DNA from: Tetraselmis striata
Taxonomy: Eukaryota; Chlorophyta; Chlorodendrophyceae; Chlorodendrales; Chlorodendraceae
Direction: 5' to 3'
NCBI GenBank assembly: GCA_006384855.1
Contig: VCJN01003031.1
Location: forward strand, 111,593 to 175,592
DNA: 64,000 nucleotides
Shown: positions 11,434 to 24,800 of the stretch, one piece after another
Position numbering within the stretch: position 1 is the stretch's first letter
Layout: each line of letters starts with the position of its first letter
Translations under genes and position numbers: made by a program
The notes under the pieces: generated by a model
Told to the model about the DNA's origin: nothing
Seen by the model: the letters and a program-made list of their open reading frames with translations, nothing else
Databases searched by the model: none

Positions 11434-13170
11434 TTGTGGCGGGTCCTCGGATCCTGCGACGACCGGGGAGCCCTACCGGGGGCTTTTCAAATAATACTTG
11501 TCCCATCCGCCATTGCTTCCCCTACCCAAACAACCCCTCCGCCTCCCGCCAACGTGGCTGCTGCTGATGCCACCTCGCCACGACCAACTTGGCTGACTGA
11601 CTACACCCCATCACCGGCGACTAGCCAGCCGCCTGCAAGGGCCGACTCGACCAGCTCATCAACCGAGAGTGTCAACGAGGACGAGGATGACCCGGACTTC
11701 GATGACCAAGCAACAGCTGCCGAGGCCCCGGACGAGGAGGAGGGAGACATCGTCATGGCGGACAAGGTGCTGCCCGTCGACGACGTCACCGCCGACGCGG
11801 TGGTGATAGTTGACGGCGATGCCGAGGCCGCCCCGCTAGCAAGCGATGCCCCGTTGTGCGTGACGGTGTTGCTGACAATGTCCGACCGCTTTATGTGCCC
11901 GTGATTTCCGGCGACTTCCGAAGTTTATGTGACTAGAGCATTAAACCAGCCCTTGATGCAGTGAATCACCGGTGCAAACAACTAGTGTGGGACGACAAGC
12001 CGCTGCTGCTCCATGAGCCCGCTAAGCCTGAGACAATGAACGAGCTGCTGCAGGTGCTGCAACGCGTCAAGCCACAGTTTCTACGATCGCCGTCAACTCG
12101 CTGACTTGAGCCGCGACTTCATCGGGCATGGTGGCTATCTCAATGTCGTTCGACATCTTTGGGATTCGCTTACCTTTGCTGTTAGTTGTCATCAACGGGT
12201 GCCTTCAGAGAGCTTGAAGTCCCTGTCCGTCACACTGTTGCATTCCAAGAACTACCCTGCCGTGATGAAGGTCCTCAAGAACCACACCAAAAAGAAGCAG
12301 TTCTTCCTGCAGTTCTTCAACCCGTTGCCAAGTGCAACTGCCGGGCGTGAGAGCTTGACCTGTGGAAACCACGACGCCTGACGGCGCCCATCTTTGAGGC
12401 GGTCCACACCTTGCTCCACATGCCCATGGCCATTCCCCAGCAACAGCCCAAGGTTGCCGCGCTCGGTTCAAAGGAAATCCACTACATGACGCTGGAGGAT
12501 GCCTTCCACCACGGTGTATTCACCGATGAGTACCAGCCGAGATAAGATCGCAGAGCGTGCATGCTCACCGTGCTGCGGGTCGTGGCCGTGGGCCAGCCAC
12601 CGCCGAGCCTGCAGCTGGCCGTGGCCGCCTGCCAGCTACACCAGCAGCGGAGGCTGCACCAACAGCGCAGCCCCATGCAGTGTCTGACAAAGCCCTCAGC
12701 AGCATGGCGCAGATCCAGCCCAACATGAAGGGGGTGTCTATGGCGCACTCCTCCAAGCTGCGCGGAGTCGTCGTATGTTAGGAGGCGGACTGTGGCAAGC
12801 CTCGCTGTATCTTTTCGCAGCCTTTGTCCAACATGGTGCCTCTCACTGCGGAGGGCGTGACACCGAAGGACCCCAAGTCGGCGGCCAACAACGAGTACCT
12901 GAAGAGACCCCTGCATGCTTTGCATGATTGCTTTCCCCCCCTTCCTTCATCGGTGGCATGCAACCCATGCCACAGGAAATCCCCTTTCACGACACTTCCT
13001 ATGTGATGACGCCCTGACATGTGCGTCGAGGATGGAGTACTACACCCATCAGAAGAAGTCGGTGGCGTGGTTCGACGCGGACATGTGCGTGCACTGTATT
13101 GGACAGCTTGGAGTCGGACAGCGCCACAAGGACATGCAGGACGTCTATTACGTCGTGCTGCCCATATGCC
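11434..13170 (+). pseudogene. Unrecognised multi-exon gene, probably decayed
   Basis: Several plus-strand stretches look like exons of one protein: an acidic D/E-rich part (11640-11860), a stretch at 11960-12070, one at 12090-12380 with KNHTKKKQFFLQFFNP, one at 12379-12545 with HTLLHMPMAIPQQQP, an Ala/Gly/Arg-rich part (12557-12700), then a cysteine cluster around 12776-12805 (C, EADCGKPRC) and MEYYTHQKKSVAWFDADMC at 13031-13170, ending at a plausible GT donor. Frames change between pieces without clean introns everywhere. An in-frame TAG at 12779-12781 interrupts the cysteine cluster. The cysteine spacing suggests zinc binding. I do not recognise the family; a transposon-borne protein is possible because the following kilobase is a dispersed repeat. 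Confidence 0.4.
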
Positions 13171-13379
13171 AGGTACAACCTGCCCTTTATTGTGTTACTG
13201 CTTGCTGCGATTGCATTATGTAACTGACATATATTCTGTTACATCGCACAAGCATCCGAGGCAGATGGGCGGAAGCACATCGTACGTTAGTTCAAGCCAA
13301 ACGGCCAGCAGATGCTCAAGGATTTTGACACGCAGCTGGCCAGGCAAGCCATGATGGAGCTCATGCGAGGTGGATGCCC

Positions 13380-14400
13380 GCAGCATGTAGCGTCAACCTC
13401 ATCGGCGTTAGCGTTAGCGTCGGCGGCATCAGCCGCCATCGCGGCTGCGCCTGCGGAGTTGGCCAATGAGCGCTTAATACAATTGTATAGTTTGGCAATG
13501 CCAACCATAGACACTGTAGCACATGTAAAGGCATGGACATGGGTGGAGACCATGCATACTGGTGCAAACCAGCGTGAACAATTTTCGTACAAGGCTGCCC
13601 TGTTCTACACTTTTAACGTTATCATGAACATCACCGTCATTGTCTGGCTCCTGCATTGCACACACGGATGCATCTTCATCATGTTGTGGTCTCTCAGTCT
13701 CGTCCTTCGAAGCACAGTCACAGCTCCAGCAGCAGCAACAGCGGGATGATGGGCTGCCGAGCCACCGCCGCCGCGCCACTGCCGCCGCGCCGCTTGATGC
13801 CTTAGCTAATGCGGTTTGTGGAAAGAACGGCCCGGATTTACGTCGTCACCGCACTCCACGCTGGCGCCCCTTCCTCTTCGAGGTGCCTTGGCCCTTGCTG
13901 CCCCCGGACCCTCCGCACTTCCCTGAGCCGACATGGACGCCCGGATTAAGAAAGGCCCGGATTTAGTATACATGTACAAGTAGGAGGCATGTCTTGATGC
14001 CCCGCCGCTGGGCTGTTGCTGCTCCGAAACCAATTGAAACACTGAAAACGCACGGCAACGCCTGTATCCTGCCTAATCTGGAGGTTGTTCCAGCTCAAAA
14101 TCATGGTGGCATAGTGGACTATGTATCACTAGCACATGGTATGATTTGCAGCTCAAAACGTGGGGATTGCTATCCGAGAGTTTATTTGCTGCCGCTCCGT
14201 AGGGTACACCGCATTGTTTCCCGCACAGCAATGGCAGTACATGCATACCACCAACCCAAAAGTACGCAGAATATGTTCTCGCGCTGGGGATGGGGGGGGG
14301 GCACACACGGAATGCTCGCCGGGAATAACGCAGCTCCTGGAAATTATCCAAAATCAATACTGAAATTGTCGCCGCAGCGCACCGCACGCAACCGCTGCGT
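13380..14400 (+). repeat. Dispersed 1-kb repeat, copy A
   Basis: This segment matches 47440-48360 in inverted orientation. Shared landmarks in order include the Ala-codon-rich GGCTGCGCCTGCGGAGT segment, the short peptide MNITVIVWLLHCTH read from both, the word GTTTCGGAGC, and the phrase describing a CCACCATGATTTGAGCTGG-like end. Internal parts have diverged by small indels and a G run. It follows the decayed gene at 11.4-13.2 kb just as copy B follows the cysteine-motif gene at 43-47 kb. Confidence 0.6.
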
Positions 14401-15040
14401 CGCTGGGACATCACCCAGCAGAGTTGTGGTTATGCTATGGGCCATGTGCAAAGGGCTGGCAGGGCAATAGCACGGCGGCAGCAAATGGCGATGCGCGTTG
14501 CAATTGCTGCGAAAGCAAGAATACAGTACATGGAATGATGGAATCGCGACCACAGCGCACCGCACGGCCGCCGATGCGTAGCCAGGACGCTTATCAACAT
14601 AGTTCGTATCCAAAACCAGCACTGCAACAGCCGCACAAAGCCCCAGCACCCCAGGTGCCCTCTGCGGTGTCGCCAGGGCAATACTCAACGCATGTTCTCT
14701 TAACTTTCTCCCACCCTTTCCGCATATCAGTGCGTTACCATAAGCATTTGGAGTGGGGGAGAGGCATGGTGCATCGCCTTGCTGTTGAAAGTGCATGTCA
14801 CAATCACTTACATAGTGTGTCGTAGCACCAAAGTACTAGAAGATCATTACAAACAAACCGGAGGAGGGGGGGGGGGGCTCAAGATGGAGGGGAGGGGTGA
14901 CCTAAACAAGGTCATTGTCGGAATGGGCTAATCAGCATGCAGACCGGAAGCAACCCCTACATTATTATTGTTATAACCCACCATGGAATGTGATAACCAT
15001 GCATGAAATATCAGATATTATGTGTTGCTACCTGACTTGC
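14401..15040. other. Non-coding stretch
   Basis: No gene is supported. A short G tract lies near 14866-14877. Confidence 0.45.
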
Positions 15041-15290
15041 CTGTCCGCTCGGTAGAGCGGTGGTCTCCTACTCAGGAGGTCCTGGATCGATTTCCGGCTC
15101 TGTCATTTCAGGGCAATATAGTCCGGGCCCGTGTCCGGGGTTTACCTGGTTGATGTATACCCCTTCGGAGTTCGAATGAGGCAACGGTCTAATGGCTATG
15201 CCATACCTAGGACTGCAGTTGGCGCACGAAAAAGTGTTGGGGCGGCGTCAGTTGATGATAACCCAAGGGCGAGCTTTATTTTACTCTTAT
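15041..15290 (+). repeat. tRNA-derived SINE, copy 4
   Basis: Plus-strand copy of the same SINE. The A box is intact, the region between the boxes and the B box has diverged (GGATCGATTTCC), and the body retains the second GTTCGAATGAGGCAA motif and the TTGGCGCACGA word. It is the most diverged recognisable copy. Confidence 0.65.
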
Positions 15291-15521
15291 ATAGCTACTA
15301 CATTACTGCATGCTATATGGGCCGACATGTGGGAGTACTGCTGGCAGGAGTTGGGTGAGTCGTGCCTCCACTGACGATTGTGACCAAGCGCCTCAGCCTG
15401 CACTGAGTACTATTACAGCGGGCATTTTGAGCATCGGATATACATTAAAAATCAGCATATATCCAGCGTAGAGCGCCGACGCAAAGAGGAAAATTTATAT
15501 CTTGCAAGGCGGAGGGGGGCC

Positions 15522-17730
15522 CTAGTTCATGCGAAAGGCGCGTGATACGCCGTGTGAATGACACATTATTTCAAAATGTAGGAAATTATATAGCGCGCAC
15601 ATAGCAGTGCTGGAATGTAGTACCGGTGCGGTGACAGGTGGGGTGCAGGTGCTGCTTGGGGACAGCATGTTTACTAGAGCTGACACTGCGCCGCCCGTCA
15701 GCACCTGCGCACACAGCCACTCCCCCATTGCCAGGATAGCCAGCGCCTTGCCCGCACCCACCCAGCAGCTGTCATGCCCGGGCGCCAGCAGGCACTTGAG
15801 CGCCGGCATTTTCCCCACAGCCGTGGCGGCCGCCTGCGCGCCGCTGTCCCGGCTCTCGGGCGCTATCGCCGCAGCCGTCTTCATGCCCCGCCCACGCGCC
15901 GGCGCCAGCAGGCCCACCATCGGCAGCACCGACCTCGCAGCCTTGGCGTCCCGCTGCCACATGCGTTTAGGGGGGTATCGCAGTCCTGCATGCTCTATGT
16001 ATGAAATCGTGCACCTCCGGCCGCCATGGCGATCACGAAAGCGATTATGATCGTGTCGGTCACCCCCCCTCCCCCCCAACACAGCATCCAGCAGCTGGCA
16101 CGCACTCACAGTGCAGCCAGCTATGCCGGTGCACCTACCCATGCCGCCACTTCGGGTGCACTAGGGTCGCAGGAAATGTACATATAGTTGTTACCAAATT
16201 CCTAGCAAAGTACCCTGCCGCTGAGCAGCCTGGCGCCTCCACTGCCCTGCCCGCCAAAGCTGCCCTGTCCTGCGCCCTCCTCGGGCTGCGCCTCAATCAG
16301 GTGCACCTCCCCATGGCGCAGCCCTATGCTGGGCAGAGCTGCATTTAGATATTAACCCCCCCCCCCCCCCCCCCCCCGGCACAAAAAAAACCCCCGGCAG
16401 CAGTGTACCTGCTTCCGCCATGCGCCAAACTGCCCGCCCAGCCGCCACCTGCTACCCTGACACGCGCTCCTAGCAGCAGGGCGCAGTGGCAACCCTGCTT
16501 CGCGCCCTCCGCCACACCACCCGCCCAGCCGACATCTGCCCCATCGTCATCGTGAACTGTGGTGGTGGGCTGGCGTGTGGTGTTGGTAAGAGGCTGAGAC
16601 GTGGTAGTGATGCTGGGCGGGGGAACGGTGGTAGTGGTATGCCGCCGCGTAGCGGCGACTGTGGCAGGTGCGCTGTGGTGCTTGTAGGCTGGAGCGCCGT
16701 GGACGTGACAGTGGGGAGTAGTGGAGGAACTGGGCGGGCGCGTTGTGCTGGTGGTCGGCCAGGGGGCGGTGGCGACGGTGAGCGGTGGTGGTAGTGGTAG
16801 TGGCGGGCTGGGGCATGGTGCGCGGTGGGCTGGTAGGTGGTGGTGGCGCCGGGGCCTGGGATGGTAATGGTGGCGGCGGTGGGCAGGCGCGCTGTGGCGA
16901 TAGTGGAATTGAGCTCGGGCGCGGGGTTAACGGTGGGCAGGGGGGAGGGGGTCGGCAGTGTGAGGCAGCGTGGTGGTTGCGCTGGGCGGGTGCCCTGCAG
17001 TTGTGGCGCTGGACTGGGAATGTGGATGGTGGGCGCTTGGGCGCTGTGGTTGTGGTGTTGGCATGGAGTGTGGTGGTGGTGCCGCGGAGTTGGGGCGCTG
17101 GCCTGATACTGGGCTGGGGTGCGATAGTGTTAATGGCGGCGGCCAGAAGGGGGGGGGGTAAGGGGGGAGGGGGCACCTGTCAAGAAACATGACATAAACG
17201 ATGGCTGGGGAGATGCCAGCTTTGCCCGCCCGCGCTGCGGGCGGGTGGTGCAGCATGAGCGACGCCACGAAGGCCTTGATGCCATCCAGCAGCGCGCGCG
17301 CGTCTGGGCCGGCCCAGCCATCTCCAACAGACGTGGCGGTGTAGCAGCAGCAAGCGGTGACCATGACAGCTCAGATAGGCGTAGTGGTGGCAGGGCAGAT
17401 TTTTTTTTTCGGGAAGGGGAGGGGGACGTACTCAATGGGCTGCAGGTCTGGCTTGGGCAGGTGAGAGAGGCAGCCCAGGTGGGCCCATGGGGTCAGCACG
17501 CGCATGGCCTAGCGATCCAGCAGCGGCGCGCTCGTAGCCGGCGGCCCCGCAATTGCGGCGCCTATGACGGGCGCGCGGTGCTGCTTGATGGGGGGCGCCC
17601 AGGAGTCCACGTGGCAGAGCGTCGCCATGGCTGCCTCGGAGCCCACACCCGCATGTTCAACGCCAACTGTCCAGCCTTGACTGTCTCTGCAGGCTGCATT
17701 TGTCGACAGCACATGCCCGCTATCCAATCC
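15522..17730 (-). CDS. Alanine-rich, possibly armadillo-like gene (tentative)
   Basis: Minus-strand coding-like blocks occur at 17.73-17.43 kb, 17.36-17.18 kb, about 16.33-16.20 kb and 16.03-15.62 kb. The last block (around AARSVLPMVGLLAP and GAGKALAILAMGEWL) has the Ala/Leu/Gly helical periodicity of armadillo repeats, proteins that act as binding scaffolds. Exon borders cannot be fixed: the intervening 16.55-17.17 kb is G/T-rich low complexity on the plus strand. A TAG interrupts the frame between LLDR and AMRVL near 17.52 kb and could instead be a splice acceptor. In GC-rich DNA such frames can be open by chance, so the gene is uncertain. Confidence 0.3.
16356..16377 (+). repeat. Poly-C tract (22 bases)
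   Basis: Uninterrupted C run followed by a GGCAC spacer and an A8 run. Confidence 0.9.
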
Positions 17731-17926
17731 CCCCCCCCCTCACCCCCCTCCTTCTTCGCTGATCCCCTAAGCAGCAGGGTTCATCTAGTGGGCAGCCAGG
17801 CGCCTCTGTCGCCGCGCCTGCTATATCGCCAGCTACATCGAGGCGACAATTCCATATGCCAGCTTCGACATGCGCCTACTTGCCTCCCCCGTCGCTCGGG
17901 TGCGCCCTCCACAGGCTGCACCCCCA

Positions 17927-18207
17927 TCAGTGCCGCCCTATGCCCGTCAGTGCTGCCATAAGCCCAGCCGCGCCGGCATCACAGTTCACCACCAGAGGCG
18001 CTGTGGGAGCTGCATGCGCTGCCCACAGCATCGCACCATGCCTGTCAACGCTGCCACTTAGGTATGTGACGCTCCCGTGGCCAGACTGGGACAGTAGGCG
18101 TATGCGCTCGGGCAGTGTGGCTGTTCTGTACATGTCGAAGAAGACGCGCCACTTGCGCGTGTGCGACAGAACAGCGGCGACCTTCCGGAGGCCTTTTGCT
18201 TCGTCGA
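17927..18207 (-). pseudogene. RT-associated C-terminal domain, downstream part
   Basis: This is the minus-strand continuation of the coding region at 25497-26372, separated from it by the Copia element. It carries the segment ERIRLLSQSGHGS, which resembles the R-L-S-x-x-G motif following the post-RT region in LINE-like proteins of algae. It ends at the element's left target duplication (18203-18207). Confidence 0.45.
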
Positions 18208-18651
18208 TGTTAATACTAATATGCTGATGAGAGCGCTGAACTGCTGTGACTTGTAGCTGCTCTTGCTGCTCTAACAGGCTGCCACAGTGGTACTGCACCT
18301 GGGTACATTTAGGATTGCGCTCAGATGGGCAACATGCTCAAGTGACTGTTGACCATTCATGTCCACACCAACAAAGCATAAAGTACTAGAAAAGTTACAT
18401 CAAACGTACCAGAACCAAGGTACAACGGTAACTACTAGAGGCCATCTCAGTGGCCAGGATGCCACAGACCGGCTAGGCATGTTGCAAACACGCCCACCAG
18501 CCAAGTTGGAGAAACCTAGCCTTTGTAAATCACTTCGTTCTTCCCACAAGCTCCTCACTCGACCTGCAAGGTCGTGTTGCCGTCCTGTGCACTCACACTC
18601 ACCTGCTGCTGCTTGTCTGTCAGCTGCAGCCGCCTTGTGTCAACATTAACA
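18208..18651 (+). repeat. Copia 5' LTR (444 bp)
   Basis: Begins TGTTAATACT and ends ACATTAACA. It is the same length as the 3' LTR at 25053-25496. The sequence directly after it (GGTTATAGGCC) is the expected place of the primer-binding site but does not give a clear match to the usual initiator-tRNA complement. Confidence 0.93.
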
Positions 18652-18805
18652 GGTTATAGGCCTGATCGCGCATGTCCCTGCGCCACTCATCGTTGTTTTC
18701 GTCTTCGCTTCCACCTAGGTTTCTAAACCTCTGGGTTTCTCCGCTCGTCTCATCCTCGTCGTCCTCTGGCGTCCTCCGTCACCCCTCGTGGGAATCCTTG
18801 CTACC

Positions 18806-21800
18806 ATGTCCCATGCGCGCTTGAAGACCAAGGACTATGAGTCCTTTGCTCGTCCTGGTGATTTTGATGCTGCCTCATGGCTGCTGTGGCAGTTTCAGCT
18901 TGAGAGTCGTCTCACCAGCGAGGAGGGGTATTCTAATATCTTTGTCGCTGATGACACCACAACCTCTGAGGACTGCCACGCCCAAGTCTTCCGCCTGCTG
19001 CTCAACCTGCTTCCTGGCAGGACCGCGGCGACTCACCTCATGGACGTCAGCTACCGTTACAACACCCGTAAGGGCTACCACGCCCTGCAAGCCCTCAAGG
19101 CCGCCTTTGCTCCGCCACCTGAGACCTACATCTCCACCCTTGAGGGCTCCCTGTCTACCAAGCAATCTCCTCACGGGGACCTCGAATCGTTCATCGCCCG
19201 CCTGATGCTTGCCCGCCTGATGCTTGACAGAGCCGGCACGATTGTCCATGACGCCAAGCTGATCAACCACTTCCGTGATGGTCTGCGTCAACCTGACTTC
19301 AAGTCTGAGTACGACCACCTTCTTCGCAGCAGGCCTGACACCTTCCTTGAGGCAGCGAAGGCTGTCCGTCTCACCTCCCGTGCGCCTGCCGCCGAGTCAA
19401 CTGCAGCAGCATTCCTGGCCGCGCCGCCCCCGCCGCAGCCGAGCGCCGTGAAGGATGGCAAATTGAGTGAGGCTGATCTCACTGCCCTGGTCGCAAGACT
19501 CAAAGAGGAGCTCTCTCCTCCTCAGCCCGGCGCTGAAGATGCAACCATGTCCAAGCTCGCCGCCATGCTGTCCTCCTTGGCGTCCGGCGGCGCTGGCCAC
19601 TCGTCTACGCAGCCGTCAGACCGTCCCGGCGTCAACAAGCGCCGCTGCTATTACTGTGGCATCCCTGGCCACCCGAAGCGTGATTGCCGAAGCTACGCCC
19701 GGGACAAGGCCGCGGGCCGTGTTCACCCTGATCGCAACCCACCTGCAGGAGACGGCCGCGGCCGCCCTGACGCCGCTGGCGACAAGGAGCATGCCCACGT
19801 GGCCAAGGAATTTGCTTTTGTGGCGACCTCTCACCTCAACCTGCCCAGCTGCCCCACATCAGCAGAACGTCTGGCGCCCGTCACCACCGACTTCAACGTG
19901 ATCACCCATTGCACCTTCTGTTGGAGCCGCTCTCACCTGCGCGAGGAGTGCTACAAGCTCCGGGCGGATGTTGCGGATGGCAAGCGTCCCATGCTCCCCG
20001 AGGCTGATGTGGTGGTTACATCCATCATGCCACTTGCGGAGCCTGCCATGGGTGCTGAGCAGGAGACTGATGAGTCTAAGGCGCCCGCGGAGCCAGTGGA
20101 GTCTGCTGCGGCGTGTCATGAGTCTAAGGAGCCCGAGGAGTCAGGCGAGCCTGCCGCGGAGCCTGACGCGCTGGAGGCGTCCGCTGAGGATCCTGACGCC
20201 GAGCCCAAGTCACCTCATCGCCGCAACCGCCATCTGCGCCGCCGCCGCAACCATGCTGTGCGCCGCCGCAACCATGCGGCGCGCCAGGCTGCATGCGCCT
20301 TCCTACGCATCAGCGAAGGGGATTACGATGCCTCGAGCGACAACAACATGCCGGGCGCGGTGACTGACAGCTCGTCTGGCGGCAGCTGCACACCGTGTGA
20401 CTGGAGCCCGCCACAGGAGCGACCTCCCACACATGATGCCGCTGACTACCCGGACGCCGTCCCTCCGTCTACACCGGATGCCATTGATCAACTGATCATG
20501 ATGACTGCTGTCGACAACCTCTGCGATACCGCCAGCGATGTGGATATCCATGGTGATGACGGCAATGGCGACAGTGACAGCGAGTGCGAGCATGACGCTC
20601 TGGAGCGCGCGTTCCACTGGCGCCACACTGCGTCTCATCGCCCGGGTGTGTGCTACCCGGCCTACCTCACTCCTACCAAGACCGTTCCCTTCTTCCATCC
20701 ATGTGGATATACTGCTGCGTTTGCCGCCCAGTCGCTGCCGGACATCGCCTCCACACCGCCATTGCCTCACGCCGCCCTTGCCCGCTCGCCGACGCCGTTC
20801 CAGCCTCTTCCGTCTGTTACTGATGTCAAGGCCGACCCTGCTGCTTTTACCAAGGGCAAGCCGATTCGGATTTTGTCACTGTGTGCTGGCGCCCTTCACT
20901 CCATCGCGGAGGGCCTGGCCGAAGCAGGTGTCACCATTGGCGACATGATCTGCTGCGAGACCAACAAGCACGTGCGCAAGGCCGGCCGGGTGGAGCAGGA
21001 GCGCATGCAAGCCCGCCATCCTCATCCGATCCCTGCCAGCGCCATCCACGACTCCTACGGCCGCATCAACCCTGATGTCCAGTCCATCACTGACGACGAA
21101 CTGGCGTCCCTTGGGCATGTCGACCTAGTGATTGCCTCACCGCCCTGCGCCCCGTTCTCAGCCGCCAACCCTCATCGCCTCATGCTCGCCGACCCGCGTG
21201 CTGGTGGGCTGTACGGTTCTATTGATGTCGTCAAGCGTCTGGCGTCGATGCAGTCTGGTGGCGTCAACTTCATTCTCGAGAACGTCCCCGGTGCTGCGCG
21301 CTGCCATAAGATCGTTGAGGCTATGGGCACGCCAATTCTGGTCCGAGCGCACGAGCTTGGGTCAACAGCTAGACGCGATACAGTGGTATGGAGCAACATC
21401 CGTGACATCGATTTCTTTCGCGCTCACTATCAGCAGGCCCAGCGGGCACCGCTGTCTGTTGGGGAACTCCTTACCACACATGGCTTCTCTCCACGGTGGA
21501 CCGCTCCTTCTCATCTGCATCATGGCCTCTTCTCGAAGTTCGTCTCCCGCCGGGGCAGTTACGCCTACCGCATGACCACCGCCACGACAGACGCACCTGC
21601 AGTGCCCGGCAAAAGCATGCTTCTACTCGACGGCGAGCCTGAAACCCCCTGTTTGGACATCGTGGCTGTGAGCATGGGCTTCCCGGCTGACACATTGGAC
21701 ATCCCTGGTCTCTCGCTTGATCAGCGCCGCATGATGTTGGGCGCCTGCATCGATGCCAACATCGGCAGGTGGCTGGCACTTGCCATCGTTAAGGCCAGTG

Positions 21801-24800
21801 CGTCAGAAGTTGCGCTACCCAGCATCAAGTCGTTCCCGCAGTCGTGGGTGCTTGACACCGGCGCCACCTCTCACATGGTGGCCAACATCTCTGACTTCGC
21901 GGACTACAACCCCATTTCCCCGCGCTGGATTCACGGACTGTGTGCACGAGCCGTCGGCATCGGCACTGTGCGAACCACCATTCCCGACGACAACGGCACT
22001 GCTCAGACAGTCGTTCTTCGCAATGTGTTACACGTGCCAGATCTCGCGTTCCGCTCTGACAACCAGATCTATCGTCTCTTCAGTAGCCGGCAAGCTGAGG
22101 AGCAGAATGCCCATCTCCAGATCGTCATCAACTCCCGCGGCAGCCGCCTCGAAGTGGGCGATACCGTCTTCCCGGTGGAGAGCGTCGACCGCCTGTACGT
22201 GCTGCACAGCCGCATTGAGCGGTCTGGACCCCCAGCGGGCATCTCCCTCGTCTCTGCAGTGAAGCAAGACTCCAAGTATCTGTGGCATGCCAGGCTCGGT
22301 CACATCCATGAGCGCGCCATGGACGCTCTGCGCGGCACCGCAGGCACGCAGGTTGACTACTCCACGCAGACGCGTCTACCGTTCTGCCACGCCTGCGCCA
22401 TGATCAAGGCTACTGCAGCCCCGCGACCGCGCACCTGTCATCCTCGACCAGATGCACCATGTCACATGCTGGGCTGCGACTTCTGGGAGAACCCCACCAG
22501 GTCGCTGCAAGGCAACTCCTACGTGTTTGGAGCTGTTGATTACGCCAGCAGCTGGTGCTGCATTCTATTTGTCCGCTCCCGCGCCGCCGCTGTCGACTGC
22601 CTGCGCCGCGTCCTGGCGATCGCCCGCAGCATGGGGCACACCGTCCGTGCCCTACGTCTCGACAACGACAGCGTGTTCCACAGTCGCGCCTTCATCGCTG
22701 AATGTGACGCTCATGCACTGCGACGTGAATATTCTGCTCCCTACAGCCAGTTTCAGAATGGGCTGGTGGAGCGTACCTGGCGCACCTTGTGGACCTGGGG
22801 CCGTTGCATGCTGGCCTATGCTGGCCTTCCTACCCCGTACTGGCAGTTTGCCATGGCTACCGCTGCCTACCTGCACAACCGCACCCCCAGGAGCACCGGC
22901 GGTGCACCCATGTCCATCGTCGCCGCAGCCGCCCCTGATCTCTCCCATTTGCGCGTCTTCGGCTGTCCAGCGTACGTTCATCAACAGCGCGCTCAACGCA
23001 TCAAGTCGGACCCCTCTGCTCGACTCGGCATCTTCGTGGGCTACGACGCTTTGCATGCGGACGACTGCTACCTCGTCTATTTTCCTGATACCAACACCAC
23101 CGTGGCAACGCGCAACGTCACGTTCAACGAGCATTGGGTCCTGCCGGCTACCCCTTCACCTGCCACTGATGTGTGGCGGCATGCCACACAGGAGGGGATG
23201 ATGTGGCAGGAAGGGCATGCATCAACTTCAGGAGGGGCATCTACCTCCGGAGGGGCATCGACCTCAGCAGGGGCATCCCGCCCACTGCACCGTCCCGACA
23301 GTGACAGTGATGCCAGCGACAGCGACGAAGATTTCTGCCCAAACGCCCAGCCTGAGCGAGATGAGACGCCCGAACCAGCCGGAGCCGGTGCCCCGCAGCC
23401 ACCAGCAGTGACTCCCCAGCCTCCTACTCCTGCCGTCCCTGGTCCAGCACGCCCTACAGTGCCAACCGCCCCGACGTCCAGCGGACCGCCACAGCCTGCC
23501 GGCTTGTCCCGATCAAGCCGCCCGCGCATCGACTACCGCAACCCCGTCAGCGCCCGCCACCAGGCATGGAGCAATCGAGATCATGCCCATCTGGCAGGCG
23601 AGGCACCCGGCGATCCGCAGACGCACACGGAAGCTCTGACCGGTCCAGATGCACCACACTGGCTGGAGGCGATGTGGGTAGAATACCGATCCCTCATAGC
23701 CAGGAAGACGTGGGTACTGGTGACCCTACCATCCGGCAGGAAGGCAGTCAGGTGCAAGTGGGTATTCAAGACCACGCGCAAAGCCGACGGCAGCCTGGCA
23801 CGCTACAAGGCGCGACTGGTGGCCAAGGGCTTTAGCCAAGTGCATGGCATCGACTACAACGACACCTTCGCACCTACCGTGAAGTTCACCACGCTACGCA
23901 TCATATTTTCCCTGGCAGCCCATTACGGCATGGAGCTCGAGCAGACCGACATCGACTGTGCGTTCCTCTACGCAGACCTGGAGGAGGATATCTACATGAC
24001 ACAAGCCCCTGAGTTTGAACAGCAAGGCCCCAACGGAGAGGAGCTGGTCTACCACCTAAAGAAGAGCGTCTATGGCCTCAAGCAGGCGCCGCACGATTGG
24101 TACCTCAGGCTGCGCGAGCACATGCTGGGGCAGGGATTTGCTCAGCTCAAGACCGACCCCGGCGCCTACATCTACCGATCCGGCAACACCTTCAGCATTG
24201 TGGCGATCTACGTGGACGACATCCTGATCTGCAGCAACTGCACCACTTGGGTGGTTCAGTTCAAGCGCAACCTCGCTGACGAGTTCGACATCAAGGACCT
24301 GGGAGCCTGCACCTAGATTCTAGGCATGAAGGTGGAGCGCGACCGAGACGCGGGCACCATCAAGATACATCAAGGGAAGTACGTGACCGACCTGCTGGAG
24401 CGTTTCAACATGACAGACTGCAACCCTGCTGATATTCCCAGCGTCGGCAACGATGCTCGCGACTCACCTGCGCTAGACGATCCAAGCATTTTCAGGAGCC
24501 TCATCGGCGGACTGTTGTACGCCTCCACTGCCACCAGGCATGACATCACTGAGGCCGTCAACCGCCTGTGCAGAGCTATGTCAGCCCCAACTCGCGCACA
24601 CATGGAAGATGCAAAACATGTTTTGCGGTACCTCAAGAAGTACCCTGATCGAGGCATCACCTTCGGCGGGAGCGACGTGCTGCAGCTAGCTGGATGGTCT
24701 GACTCAAACCACGCCACGATGACCAGCCAAGGCAAGGCCACCTGCGGATTCTACTTCACCATCTGCGGAGGAGCAGTGAGCTACAAGTCGCTGTTGCAGC

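Noticed and set aside
16547-17192. Long open frames on both strands (His/Thr/Pro-rich and Gly/Val-rich)
   Set aside because: The DNA is G/T-rich low complexity, so stops are rare in several frames; no family signal.
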